Assembly: GCA_047967505.1 (NCBI GenBank)
Contig: CM106539.1
Reading direction: 5' to 3' (one strand)
Length of the DNA: 64,000 bases
Source: Dipteris shenzhenensis
Taxonomy: Eukaryota > Polypodiophyta > Polypodiopsida > Gleicheniales
The translations under genes and the position numbers were made by a program. This document shows positions 40,584 through 51,628 of this stretch, in pieces. Numbering within the stretch: position 1 is the stretch's first letter; every line of letters begins with the position of its first letter. The notes under the pieces were generated by a model. The model searched no databases, was not told where the DNA came from, and worked only from the letters and a program-made list of their open reading frames with translations.

Positions 40584-41643
40584 CTAGTTCGAGTACATCC
40601 ACAGTACATCGAGAATAGGGGTCTTTGAATAAACTAATGGATTCCTAGATATAAATCTAGCCGCAACAGCATTAACATCCTTCTCTCCTGCTGCCAAAGA
40701 CATAGCCGTTGCCGTCAATGCGCTACCATGAATGTTCGTTCCAAAGGCATTGATAGTAGCCAAGCGGTGTACCAAAATGACTTTGTCGGCATTTCGAGTA
40801 ATATTGGAGTATCCGATAGTGCGCGACAATGCCTTTCACTTCAGCAGCTTCGAAGGACCTTGAGGAGAAAATTTGCCATGAAAGACCACGGTATGCTCTG
40901 TGACTTTGCCAAGGTAATGGGCCAAAGAATGATCTCACCCAAATGTGCTGTGAACATTACCCCATCGAGATGACAATTCATCAAGCTCGAACGCAGCTCA
41001 AACGCATCGCTCGAACGCATCCTGCAACAATTCAACAAACATTAGAAGACCGACAAAACAAATTATACTGAAAGAACATCAAAATAAAAAATATTGTTCG
41101 AACTTACCACTACAACATCATCGGCTTCTATCCCTTCCTCATTTGCAATGTTGATGGAACCAAGTGCTGTGTGATGTTCCAGTTGGGAGGTGGACGCTTT
41201 CTCCTGACCTATGTTGGAGGTGGAAGCTTCTGCATGAGAGGGTTGTGCATCATATACAGACATGTCTGCATCCCTCATTGAAACTAGCGTCGTCAAGAGA
41301 AAGTCTTCCATTGTTTGGTCTTCAGTACCTAAACCTCATGTCAACATCGAACCCCGATAGGACTCCGAGTGCCTCATCCTCTCGTAGTCCAAAAAGAATC
41401 TCTATGTCATGGAGGAATATGTACTCTTCTCCATCGATGATAAGGGGGGACAAGGACCATAATTCTGAGTCTGGGTCAATGAGTCTGGGTCAACGGTCTC
41501 CGATGCAGATTCTTGCTTTACTGGGGGCTCTTGACTTTCTTCCTGGATTTGGCCGTGTATATGAAACTCACAATTGTTTGAGTTTAACGAAGCATTTTTT
41601 GCCTCTTCTCGAAAAAAGGTGGTGTTCAAAAACACCATTTTAG
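40584..41643 (-). pseudogene. Unknown two-exon gene between the H3-like and DUF7869-like genes
   Basis: Exon 1 runs from the ATG at 41638 to 41108 in one frame, with TAG near 41402 and a TGA as the only stops. It is Ser/Thr/Glu-rich ('ESQEPPVKQESASETVDPDS', 'EDFLLTTLVSMRDADMSVYD', 'NEEGIEADDVVV') and looks disordered and acidic. The intron 41022-41107 has GTAAGT and TTGTTGCAG ends and is phase 0. Exon 2 reads 'FELDELSSRWGNVHSTFG', 'HYLGKVTEHTVVFHGKFSPQ', 'RTIGYSNITRNADKVILVHR' and 'GTNIHGSALTATAMSLAAGE', ending at 40584; its three TGA codons fit Arg. I do not recognise the family. The last segment faintly resembles the second strand and helix of an Alba domain, but this is weak. Confidence 0.45.
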
Positions 41644-41847
41644 TTTAGTTGGAGAAAAATTAAGAATGCAACACTAGTCCTTGATATTTTGTCGAGTGTG
41701 CAGAACTTGCAACCACAAAGCAATGGTCTGCAAAAAAAAAGATAAAGAAAAAAGATCAATGTCATACCTTCCAAATATTTGTCAGTATTCAATTAAATTA
41801 TTGTTGTGCAAGGAAAAAAAAGTCATGCTTTTCAAGTACCTTCACTC

Positions 41848-44800
41848 CATTGTGGAGTCAGCATCAGAGTCAGAATCTGTTCTATGAGACAAATTGGATA
41901 AAGCTCACTTGCGTGCAATGGTTGGTATCTTCACCTTGATGGGGAGGTTGCTGCTCTTTGAGGAAACCTTCTTTGAGAGGTTACATTTTGGAACCCATGA
42001 CCATACAATAGCATCAACAGATTCCCAACGTGGAGGATCACCTTTATTGCACACCAAACCTTGTTCCAACAATCTGCATATACCTCCTCAATTTGTGCAT
42101 TGTGTCTTTTCCTCCATATAGGTGCCCAATATTGTATGAAAACCCTCTTGAAGTTTTTAGATTTATTATCCTTCTGTACATCAGTTTGAGCAATGCCTAG
42201 CCAAATTGGGTAAATTTTTTCTGCTGGTCGGACCAAAAGAAAGTGTCCTTTTTGTACATCAACCATTGGATCAAATGATTGTTTTGGCTTTTTCCTTTGA
42301 GGTCCACAGTAATGATCATTCAACTCTTCAATTCCTTGAAACTCATCGTTTTCATTATCAACTACTTGCACACAATCAATATGTTGCGTCTTTGGCCAAA
42401 ATCTCTTGTACATGCCCTCTACACTATTGTTTGGTTTATCAAGCTCATCAATCATGCTCTTCTAGTACTTCACTACTGGCTTGTAAAACTTTGTGAAAGA
42501 TGCTTCTGGACCTTGCAAGTGTGCCCATTTTTCCCAAAAGCATACATACTCCTTGATACCAACTATCACATCTAAGTGATCCTTCACATACTTGAACATG
42601 GTTACATAAGGTGGCTCTCCACTTGGTAGCATTGGATGACCATCCGGATGTCTCTTCCACAACTCAATGCCACCTTCACTTGGTTGCCAATCTAATGATC
42701 GTGGATGCACTTTATATTGCATGATAGGAACTTCATTTCGCATAAAGAACCGAAATTGGAGAGGCTTTGAGTGTCCCACTAAAGAATCTTTCCCATCGCA
42801 TAGGCATCCATCAACATAGCTCTTGAAATCAGGGACTTCCGTTACCAAAAATGGCATTGGAGAAGACTCCTCACATTGTCTAAAAGTATCCATGAGATGT
42901 GCAAATGTCAATGTTTGGCTAGTTCTTAACCTCTCTGAAAACCTGCTAAACATTGCATCAATATCCTCATGTGTATGCCCAACCATCAAGAATCCCAATT
43001 GAATTAACTTGAAAATCCCTCGAGCAACAAGTAATGATAGGTATGCAAACAAGTACCTATTCTTGTTTTCAGAACCACAATTATCCAACTGCAACAATAG
43101 GTGTTCGGGTAGTTTCTTATAAGGATTTTCTTGATGGGGACTTCCAATTCCAAGGTCTTTGAATGTTCCACCCACTGCTCCAAGATGAAGTTGTTGCTTG
43201 CCATTAGAAACATAGTGAGAATCCAATGCTTCTCTTGAGGTTAGTGCATTTAGCAGAGCATTGTCAGACCGTCAGACCTTGGCATCCCATCATGTACCAA
43301 ATCTCCAAGTGCATGGTTATCAAATCTTTCAAGATTTCTCAAACACAAAGCCAATGAACCAATTGTGAAGTTAGGATCCGACGGCCACAAGGATAAAGAA
43401 AAGTGACCATAACATCCTTGACCATGTCCATGTGTTATCATGCCAGTCAAAGCCACTGGGAGCTGAAACGATTTGTCTATGTCCTTTGAACGATTGCGTA
43501 ATCTAGGGATGGCTGTCTTCTTTTGGTCCATCTTATCATGGATAATGCACAAGTATGTCTGAGGATACATTTCAGAAAAAATACGCCAAGTGTAGTACAC
43601 ATTTCTACAACTTTTTTGATGTAACATCATGTGCTTTCTTCTATCTTCCATCAACTTATTACGTTCATTTTGGCATTTTGTCGCTGCAAGCTGAGCCTTG
43701 ATTGCACTACATAAACCACACTTAGAGAATTCACTTGTTTTTTACAAAGTTACATGCTTGAATTCAGAGTTCCATATGCAGTTGAATGTGGAATTTGACA
43801 TCTCCTTACAACCCAAACTATGCTTTAATTGCATGTTAACTTCATAGAGAATATCAACCTGCTTGTATACATCCGGTATCACCAACTGTGTTTCCCTTGA
43901 TCCATCCTGAAGTGTTCTACTTTTGTGTGGCATACGCTCAGAATTGTTATCCACAAAATCTTGGATTATGGCTCTACCCAGTTCTGTGTGGTCCCAACCT
44001 CTCCGCACGATTCCTTTATTACCATGTATGCACCTTCGTATACCAATTTCAAATTGCTCCCTGTATCGATAAAATGTTGTTTTTGGAATACCATGCATTT
44101 CATACCATGCTCTACAACAAACTTGAATACCATTTAATGAAAAGACATATTTGAACTGCCCATTGTCATCTTTTCGACAAGTAACCCCAAGAGTGTCATA
44201 TACATAATTGGTGCGAGCCTCCAAACTTTGGCCCCAATACTCTATGCGTAATTTGGAGATCATTTGACGATCGGCAAATTGACAACAATTTTGTTTACAA
44301 CAATCAATCATAGATACTTTTATGACTGCATCCCTTGTGAGTCTAGATGATGCTAATGGCATGTCATGTTTTTTAGCTTTTCTCTTTATCATGTAGTAAC
44401 GCCTCTTTTTTGTGGATTTTTCCATTGGGTCCTCATCTTCCATGTGCTTTTTCCTAGAACCACTTGAAGAATTCATGGTGTCATCGATTCTTAATGAAGT
44501 TCCATCTAAAAAGGTTATTTGTGCAATGGTCCATTTTATTAAGTGGATGGTATCAATGCTTGATACATCGCTGTGATACTTTTCAATTCCCACACCTAGA
44601 TTACCTTCACCAAGCATCTCAAAATTTATAGGTTCAAATGGGTAGACATACAAAACAACACCCTCTGCAATGCTCTTGGTTTTCTGCTCATCCCATATTA
44701 AGACTTTCTTGTCCTTCCATGATTCTCGAATGGAAAACTCATCATATTCACATAGAGGTTCAACGTCAATGGTATCTAATGTTATATCATTCATTGGTAC

Positions 44801-45085
44801 AATAGCTCCATTGACATTGTCCACACAACTCATTGATCGTGCTTTCCAACGAACACTACCCAAAGCCTCATAGACTAAGAATGCATCCATTGTAGGAAAT
44901 GGAAGAAGTGCACTTTCATCCATACAAATATCAATCGCCACCGATACATTGTTTTCTCCCAAGGGCACACCTTGGCACATGTCATCATGTGATGTAGAGA
45001 ATATTGTCCCAATGGCAACAATCTTTCCACTGATAAGCAAGTTGACTTTAACCCCCACTTTCAATGTGGCACCTGCATAGTACAT
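41848..45085 (-). pseudogene. DUF7869-like protein gene, probable RNase-H-fold transposase, nearly full length
   Basis: About 1,060 codons. The N-terminus ('GVKVNLLISGKIVAIGTI', 'PLGENNVSVAIDI', 'ALGSVRWKA') resembles the DUF8039 module of plant transposon proteins. A Cys-rich segment follows ('CCKQNCCQF', 'LRIEYWGQSLEARTNYVYDT', 'GIQVCCRAWYEMHGIPKTTF'), then 'KCGLCSAIKAQLA'. The core has 'IIHDKMDQKKTAIPRL', 'LLLQLDNCGSENKNRYLFAY' and 'GHTHEDIDAMFSRFSERL', whose Asp residues could form the acidic triad of an RNase H fold. A C-terminal domain ('VQKGHFLLVRPAEK', 'PIWLGIAQTDV', 'FIQYWAP') is Tudor/BAH-like. Lesions: TAA 43742-43744, an 8-bp tandem duplication near 43262-43277, TAG 42462-42464, a 1-bp shift near 42050 and one TGA. 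The ATG at 45085 may lie just inside an exon. Transposase activity is inferred, not shown. Confidence 0.7.
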
Positions 45086-45135
45086 AGCATTTGTTATAGT
45101 TCAATATTGATATCTGATGGTGTGACTTAGGATGA

Positions 45136-45915
45136 AAATGCCTTACAAGATTTCATTGCAAGACCAAATCTTCCTAAACCTTGGTGCTTTGAATTTTAGG
45201 CAGCAAAATTTGGCTACATGGCCAAATCTTCACAGACCATGGTGCTTTGAAAGGGAGATAGCAAGATTTGTCCACACAACCAAATCTCCTGAGATGCTGG
45301 TGCTTTCAAGAAGCCATCAAGATTTATGCACACATCCAAATCTACTTAGACCTTGGTGCTTTGAAAGAAGCCCACAAGATTTGGCCACATGGTCAAATCT
45401 CCCTAGACCCTGGTGCTTTGAAAGGAGCCAACAAGATTTGGCCACATGGCCAAATCTCCTAAGACACTAGTGCTTTGAAAGAAGCAATAAGATTTGGCCA
45501 CACGGCCAAATCTGCTCAAACCTTGGTGCTTTGAAAGAAGCTAGCAAGATTTGGATGCACGGCCAAATCCTTCGAGACCTCGGTGACTCCTTTCAAAGCA
45601 CTGAGAAGATTTGGTTGTGGCGTTCTTTCAAACTTGGGGAGATTTGGTCGTGTGGCCAAATCTTGTAGGCTTCTTTCAAAGCACTAGGGTATGGAGAGTT
45701 TTGGCTGTGCAACCTCCTCTTGCATGCTTCTTTCAAATCACCAGGTTCTAGGAGATTTGGCCGTGTGGCCAAATCTTTCAAAGCATTAGGGTTTGGGAAG
45801 ATTTTGCCGTGCTGCCAAATGTTGCTAGCTTCTTTCAAATCACTAGGAAGATTTGGCCACATGGCCAAATCTTCTTTCAAATCACTAGGAAGATTTGGCC
45901 ACATGGACAAATCTT
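45136..45915. repeat. Palindrome-bearing satellite, left block, orientation switches near 45585
   Basis: About 14 imperfect units of 55-60 bp. Each has the near-palindrome AGATTTGGCC-N4-GGCCAAATCT and the phrase 'ggtgctttgaaagaagc'. Units are forward from 45136 to about 45580 and reversed ('gcttctttcaaagcac') from about 45590 to 45915. Open frames through it are artefacts. Confidence 0.9.
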
Positions 45916-46060
45916 CAAATGTTAAATTTAAAAATTGAAGATCCAGATTTTAAAATTTAAAATTTAAATTTTAAAATTCAAAATTCAAAATTTAAAATAA
46001 AAAATTCAAATTTTAATTTTCAAGTTTCAAATTTTGAAATTCAAATGTAGAGATCCTACT
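45916..46060. repeat. AAATTT-rich simple repeat, left copy
   Basis: Strings of 'aaatttaaaattcaaaatt' next to the satellite. The mirror copy is at 47560-47705, in reverse orientation relative to the satellite. Confidence 0.8.
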
Positions 46061-47398
46061 TTCAAAAAAATCATACATGCTTTTCATGATTCATGCTATT
46101 ACACTTTAAAATCATACTATTACTTTAAAAGCAAACTAGAAAATCTAAAACTATAAAAAAACCAAAACTTTAAAAGGCAAAGCTAAACAAACCTTTTAAA
46201 CCAAGCATAAAAAGTAAACCTATGAGAAGGAATTGAATTCATCTTCATGGGGGATCAAGTGCTAGGCTCACCTTGTTCTCTCCCTTCCTAGATCTCCAAT
46301 GTGTACCTAGGGTGGTTTGAGAGCTTTAGGACAACGTCTTAGATGGGGTAGTTCTTGGAAAACACTCCTCCACCCTTGCTTAGCTAATTGCAAGCAAAAA
46401 ACTTCAAAACTATATTAAAATAAGAGGTCCCGGGAGGCTCCCCATCCCAGTTTTGTCCTAGCAATGTGTACTTAACCATGTAGGTTTTAAAATTCCATTA
46501 CCAATTCAACTCTCCATAGATTCCACACACAATAGTTGGATTAGAAAGAGGTCTTTTTTTTTTTTTTTTTTTTTGCTCTTCATGCTTTTGGAGGGATTGC
46601 TCCCTCCCCCCCAAAGCATGTTTTTTTGGGGGGATTGCTTCTTTTCCCCCAAAGCCTATTTTTGGATTGCTTTATTTTTGGATTGCTTCTTCCCCCCCCA
46701 AGCCTGTTTCTTGCGGGATTTCTTGCCTTCTTCCTCCGCCGTCCTCGTCCTCGTCCTCCTTCACGTCCTTCCATCCTTTCATCCGCGCCACTCCGTTAAG
46801 GCCTGCTACGCTACTGCAGTTTCGGCACCCTCCTCGCCCTCTTTTCCTCTGTTGCGCTCTTTCCCTTTGCCGTCCTCGTTCTCAGTTTCGGTTGCGCTCT
46901 TTCCCTCTGCCGTCCTCGTCCTCAGTTTCGACTGCCTGCACTACCACATTTTCCTCTACCGTCCTCATCCTCAGTTTTGGCTGCGCTACCACAGCTCCGG
47001 CTGCCTGCACTACCACAGTTTCCTCTGTCGTCCTCCTCCTCAGTTTCGGCTGCACTAGCACAGTTTCGGCCGCCTTTGCCATTCATTTCCTCTGCAGCAC
47101 AGTTTCAGCGCCGCTCTGCTTTTCCTCCTCGCAGCATAGTTTTAGTGCCACTCTGCTTTTCCTCCGCACAAGTTTTCTTCACAGTTATTCAGTGGCAGGT
47201 TCGTAGCCCTCAGTAGGCCCATTCTTATTCGCTAGCGTGACTATCAGTGAGGCTTCCGTGTCGTCAACAACAGTCTGAAGCTTCTCCTTTTTTGAGTTAA
47301 TCTCACGAAACCCCCTCTTCACGAAATCCCCTTTGGACAAAATCCCCTCAGCTCCTACGATTGCTTGAAATCCAAAGAGCAGAAGCTCACAAACAACA
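46061..47398 (+). other. Single-copy-like spacer, possible bidirectional promoter, with CT-rich repeats
   Basis: Contains a 22-base T run (46553-46574), 'ttgcttcttttcccccaaagcc' near-repeats (46590-46710), and a repeat of about 55 bp at 46850-47075 built on 'gccgtcctcgtcctcagtttcggctgc'. The Ser-rich frames there are composition artefacts. It separates the divergent DUF7869-like gene (minus) from a candidate start codon at 47399 (plus). Confidence 0.45.
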
Positions 47399-47418
47399 AT
47401 GGCTACTCAATCATCCAA
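47399..47418 (+). CDS. Candidate first coding exon of the plus-strand cassette
   Basis: 'acaacaATGGCTACTCAATC' is a good plant start context, encodes MATQSS and runs straight into the donor AAGTAAGA at 47418. Upstream lies a leader-like pyrimidine-rich sequence. Its next exon could be the segment starting at 58434, now separated by the satellite and gypsy B. This is speculative. Confidence 0.25.
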
Positions 47419-47559
47419 GTAAGAAAACGAAAGAAATCGAAAGTATACCTAATTCATGCATGGTCTCCACTTTCTCCATTTTGGAACACCACGATTTGAA
47501 AGAAAGAGTCTTGTAAAAGTAGGAATCTCGAAGTGTGATTTGAAAGTAGGGTCTTTAGT

Positions 47560-47705
47560 ATATGATTTGACTTTCATATCTTCAAATTTGAAATTTGAAT
47601 TCTGTATCTAAGATTTTGAATTTTGAATTTTGAATTTTGAATTTTGAATTTTAAATTTTGAATCTAAGATTTTGAAATTTTTAGATTTGAATTTTAAATT
47701 TTAAA
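47560..47705. repeat. AAATTT-rich simple repeat, right copy
   Basis: 'attttgaattttgaattttgaa' strings, mirror image of 45916-46060. Just before it, 'tttgaaagtagggtc' mirrors 'tcctactttcaaa' of the left copy. Confidence 0.8.
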
Positions 47706-49326
47706 TGGGGAGATTTGGCCATGCGGCCAAATCTTCTGGCTTCTTTCAAAACATACAACATTTGGCCGTACAGCCAAATCTCCCTAGATCATGGTGATTT
47801 CAAAGAAGCTATAAAGATTTGGCATCACAACTAACTCTTCCTAAACCTTGCTGCTTTGAAAAGATTTGGCCACACAACCAAATCTTCCTCGACACTCGTG
47901 ATTAGAAAGAAGATAGCAAGATTTGGCTGCATGGCCAAATCTCCCTCGACCCTCGTGATTAGAAGAAGCTAGCAAGATTTGGCTGCATGGCCAAATCTCC
48001 TTAGACCCAAGTGATTTAAAAGAAGCTAGAAAGATTTGGCATCACAACCAAATCTCCCCAAATCCTATTGCTTTGAAAAGATTTGGCCGCACGGCCAAAT
48101 CTCCCTAGACCCTTGTGATTAGAAAGAAGCTAGCAAGATTTGGCCGCACAGTCAAATTTCCCTAAATCCTCGTGACTTATAAAAAGCTAGAAAGATTTTG
48201 CATTGTAGCCAAATCTCCTCAAATCTTAGTGCTTTGAAAAGATTTGGCTGCATAGCCAAATCTCCCCAAACCTGGTGCTTTGAAAAGATTTCGCTGCACG
48301 ACCAAATCTCCCCAAACCTGGTGCTTTGAAAAGACCCTTGTGATTAGAAAGAAGCTAGCAAGATTTGGCTGCATAGTCAAATTTTCCTAAACCCTCGTGA
48401 TTTATAAAAAGCTAGAAAGATTTCGCATCGTAGCCAAATCTCCCCAAACCTTAGTGCTTTGAAAAGATTTGGATGCATAGCCAAATCTCCCCAAACCTGG
48501 TGCTTTGAAAAGATTTCGCTGCATGGCCAAATCTCCCCAAACCTGGTGCTTTGAAAAGATTTGGTTGCATGGCCAAATCTCCCCAAATCTAGTGCTTTGA
48601 AAAGATTTGGCTGCACGGCCAAATCTCCATAGACCCTTATGATTACAAAGAAGCTAGCATGATTTGACCGCACACAAATCTCCCCAAACCCTGGTGCTTT
48701 GAAAAGCTTTGGTAGTATGTCCAAATCTCCATAGACCCTCGTGATTAGAAAGAAGCTAGCAAGATTTGGCCGCACGGCCAAATCTCCCTAAACCTGGTGC
48801 TTCGAAAAGATTTGGCCGCACGGCCAAATCTCCATAGACCCTTGTGATTAGAAAGAAGCTACCAAGAGTTGACTGCACACAAATCTCCCCAAACCCTCAT
48901 GCTTTGAAAAGATTTAGCTGCACGGCCAAATCTCCATAGACCCTCGTGATTAGAAAGAAGCTAGCAAGATTTGGCTGCACGGCCAAATCTCCCTAAACCT
49001 GGTGCTTTGAAAAGATTTGGCTGCACGGCCAAATCTCCATAGACCCTTGTGATTAGAAAGAAGCTACCAAGATTTGACTGCACACAAATCTCCCCAAACC
49101 CTCGTGCTTTGAAAATATTTAGCCGCACGGCCAAATCTCCATAGACCCTCGTGATTAGAAAGAAGTAAGCAAGATTTGGCCGCACGGCCAAATCTCCCTA
49201 AACCCAAGTGATTTAAAAGAAGCTAGAAAGATTTGACTGATTTGAAAGAAGCTAGCAAGATTTGGTTGCACAGCCAAATCTCTCCAAATCCTAGTGCTTT
49301 GAAAGAAGCCCACAAGATCTGGCCAC
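47706..49326. repeat. Palindrome-bearing satellite, right block
   Basis: Roughly 28 imperfect units of about 57 bp, same family as 45136-45915. Two subtypes alternate: one with 'cctcgtgattagaaagaagctagcaag', one shorter with 'aacctggtgctttgaaa'. A higher-order period of about 180 bp is suggested at 48600-49200. Gypsy B is inserted at the right end. Confidence 0.9.
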
Positions 49327-50317
49327 TGTTATGGATAAAATTGTCTAAGGAAAAAGGCATTAATATGTATGTGTGTTTGTATATGTGGCAATAGTATAAT
49401 AAATTATGGTGTGCATAGGGCCCAAGGTTGAGGTGGCAGGGCATGACCATGTGCCACCCTTCCATGTAAGAGGACCCATAAGGTGTGTTGTACATAATCC
49501 ATGATAGTTATACTATAAAATGCAAGGTGGCATGGCTCCTCCATGTGCCACCCCTCCACCTAGGATGCATTAAGTGAGATATGGCTCAAAGTCCATGGGA
49601 GAAGCAATATAAAATGGGTGGAGATGGCTATTATATTGAGTTATTCCCTCCATATGGGATAGGCCCATGTGGGGGAGGTATAGAAGGACAAAGAGAGCTA
49701 GTTAAATAATGGGGAAAGTAGGATGAGGTGGCAAGATTCCTTGTGCCAGCCCTCCACTTGTCCTCCTAGAGGTTTCAACATATTATAAAATTGGAAAGAG
49801 ACCAAGGGAGTATCATAGACTTGAGATATGGGGCTTGATTTATGTGGAAAATTGAGGCAAAGGGTTGTCGCACACAATTGAGAGTGTGTACCCACCTAGC
49901 CCACATGGGAGACTTTTCCACACACACCATGCATGTGGGAGGATACATTGATGTGGAGAGACCCCCTCTTTTGGCTATAAAAGGAAGGGGCTATTCCTTG
50001 ATGAGACACGCTCATTCTTGTAAAGCCACCTAGCTAGTATTTTGATATTTCCCTCTCATCCCTTCTTTCCAATAAAGTATGGTTCTCCTCCCTTGATGTC
50101 CACATCTCAACATTCCTCCTCCTATCATGTACCTGCTTCTCTTCCCCCTCTCCCTTTCCCCTTGTGTCATAGTCTCCCTTTTCCTTCCCTCCACTTCTAA
50201 TTCCTTGTTCACCCCTATGACATCCCTTCGCCCTCGTGATCTCCTTTTCTCTATGGCCTTTGAGCGTCGCCATACTTAGTCTTTAGCCTCTGATCTCGAT
50301 AACTTTTCTCGCTAAAA
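49327..50317 (+). mobile_element. 5' LTR of gypsy B
   Basis: TGTTATGG...CGCTAAAA. 'ggctataaaaggaagggg' near 49973-49990 is the likely promoter and 'ccaataaagt' (50070) a likely polyadenylation signal. Nearly identical to the 3' LTR. Confidence 0.92.
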
Positions 50318-50549
50318 CCACAAGGCCAAATCTCCCCAAACTTTGGTGCTTTGAAAGAAGCCCATATGATTTGGCCACACATCCAAACCTCCCCTTCCAG
50401 TGCTTTAAAAGAAGCCCATAAGATTTGGCCGCATGGCCAAATCTCCCTAGTGCGGCCAAATCTCCCTAGAATCTAGTACTTTCTCAAATCTACTACTATG
50501 TCTAGTGTCAATTCTAGATTCTATTTCAGATATGTTTATCGATAATGTG
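50318..50549 (+). repeat. 232-bp copy of the 3' flank lying between 5' LTR and internal region
   Basis: 50318-50549 matches 58202-58433 over the same 232 bp with about one difference. It contains satellite units and 'gtttatcgataatgtg'. It occupies the place where gypsy A has its primer-binding site, so gypsy B lacks one. Confidence 0.85.
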
Positions 50550-51032
50550 GACAGTTTTCTGTGCGATAGTTCTCTGGACTACTCTGGCCGTGCTGTTTTC
50601 TGTGCGACAGTTCTCTGGACTGCTTTGGTCGCGGACTGTTTCCTAAGCCCCCGCAAAAGAGCCCCTGCAAAAGAGTAACAGCAGATCCCACACCCCCCTA
50701 TCTCTTCTCTTCTTCTTCACCTTCTCTTTCTCTTCTCCTTCTCCTCTCCTCTCCTCTCTTTTTATTAAAGAGTAGGATTGGAACCCAAGACCTCCCCCTT
50801 CACAAAAGAAAGTCTTATCATTGGGCCAACAAGTTGGAAGTGGTAAAAATGTAATGTTTTTTGTTCATATATTGAAATCGCGAGAGCTGTAACTCTCTAA
50901 CCGTAAGGAGTTTGCTCTTGCTGTAAAAAGCAAAAATATTTCATTTTATGTGCTCTATCCACATCTCTTGCTAGATTGCCAATTCAAAACTTCTCCAAGC
51001 TCACTTCACGGACGCACGCCTTACGAGAAGGG
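50550..51032 (+). other. Leader of gypsy B
   Basis: Two units of the 43-bp 'acagttctctggactgct' repeat (50550-50640), a CTT/CTC-rich stretch, and sequence colinear with the gypsy A leader. No gene. Confidence 0.7.
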
Positions 51033-51628
51033 TGGACATTTATGTCACTTCTCGATGCACGAGATGTCTTCCTTGATCTTCATGTCGACCTTCAACGGCT
51101 GATTGTCTAGTGCATTATTGATGGTGATGACGGGTGGAATGACACACCGTGGATGATTCATGGTGACGAACTACTGATACGCTGGGAGGATTTTGACTTT
51201 ACTTCTACTCATTGTGCGGTGATCGAACTACTTGCTGCTTCAGAGGTAATCAAAACGGTTTCCTTCTTCGAAGGGTGGGATGCTCCCCAAGCTTGGGGGG
51301 AGATTTGGCACATCTGCTTGTTGATACCTGTGGAAAAGCTCGTCCTGAATGGTTTATTCACAATCTCATTACAAAGGTTTCTAGGCCTTGGCTATGGTTG
51401 GTAATGTTTCGACCAAGGAATCCATTTGTACCTAATCAGCCTTTTGTGCCTCATTTCGAGCTTCAAATTGTAATTCTTTTTGGGCTTAAGATAAACTATG
51501 AACAAAGAATTGCAAGTTTATTTGGTGCTGAACGTTTGGCTCAAGTGTTGAATTCTCCCCACCCTCTCCTCCTACCTATCTTGGACTACCGAGAAACTTG
51601 GGATGTCCGAATTCTCATCTTGGTGTGA
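51033..51628 (+). CDS. Conserved leader ORF(s) of unknown function in gypsy B
   Basis: Counterpart of 32286-32964. The frame at 51212-51628 is the longest ('GGDLAHLLVDTCGKARPEWF', 'RPRNPFVPNQPFVPHFELQI', 'QRIASLFGAERLAQVL'); the overlapping frame 51153-51404 has 'MIHGDELLIRWEDF'. It ends 30 bp into the RNase H frame. No family is recognised. Two-copy conservation of the protein text suggests that it was translated. Confidence 0.5.

Noticed and set aside
42279-42575. Plus-strand frames opposite the DUF7869-like gene
   Set aside because: Shadows of the minus-strand coding sequence.
46573-47216. Ser/Phe-rich proteins near 46.6-47.2 kb
   Set aside because: Two frames of a degenerate 55-bp CT-rich repeat read equally long, so no coding bias.
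48377-49191. Repeat proteins (PNLFKAPGFGEI...) on the minus strand
   Set aside because: They are translations of the 57-bp satellite, whose period is a multiple of three.
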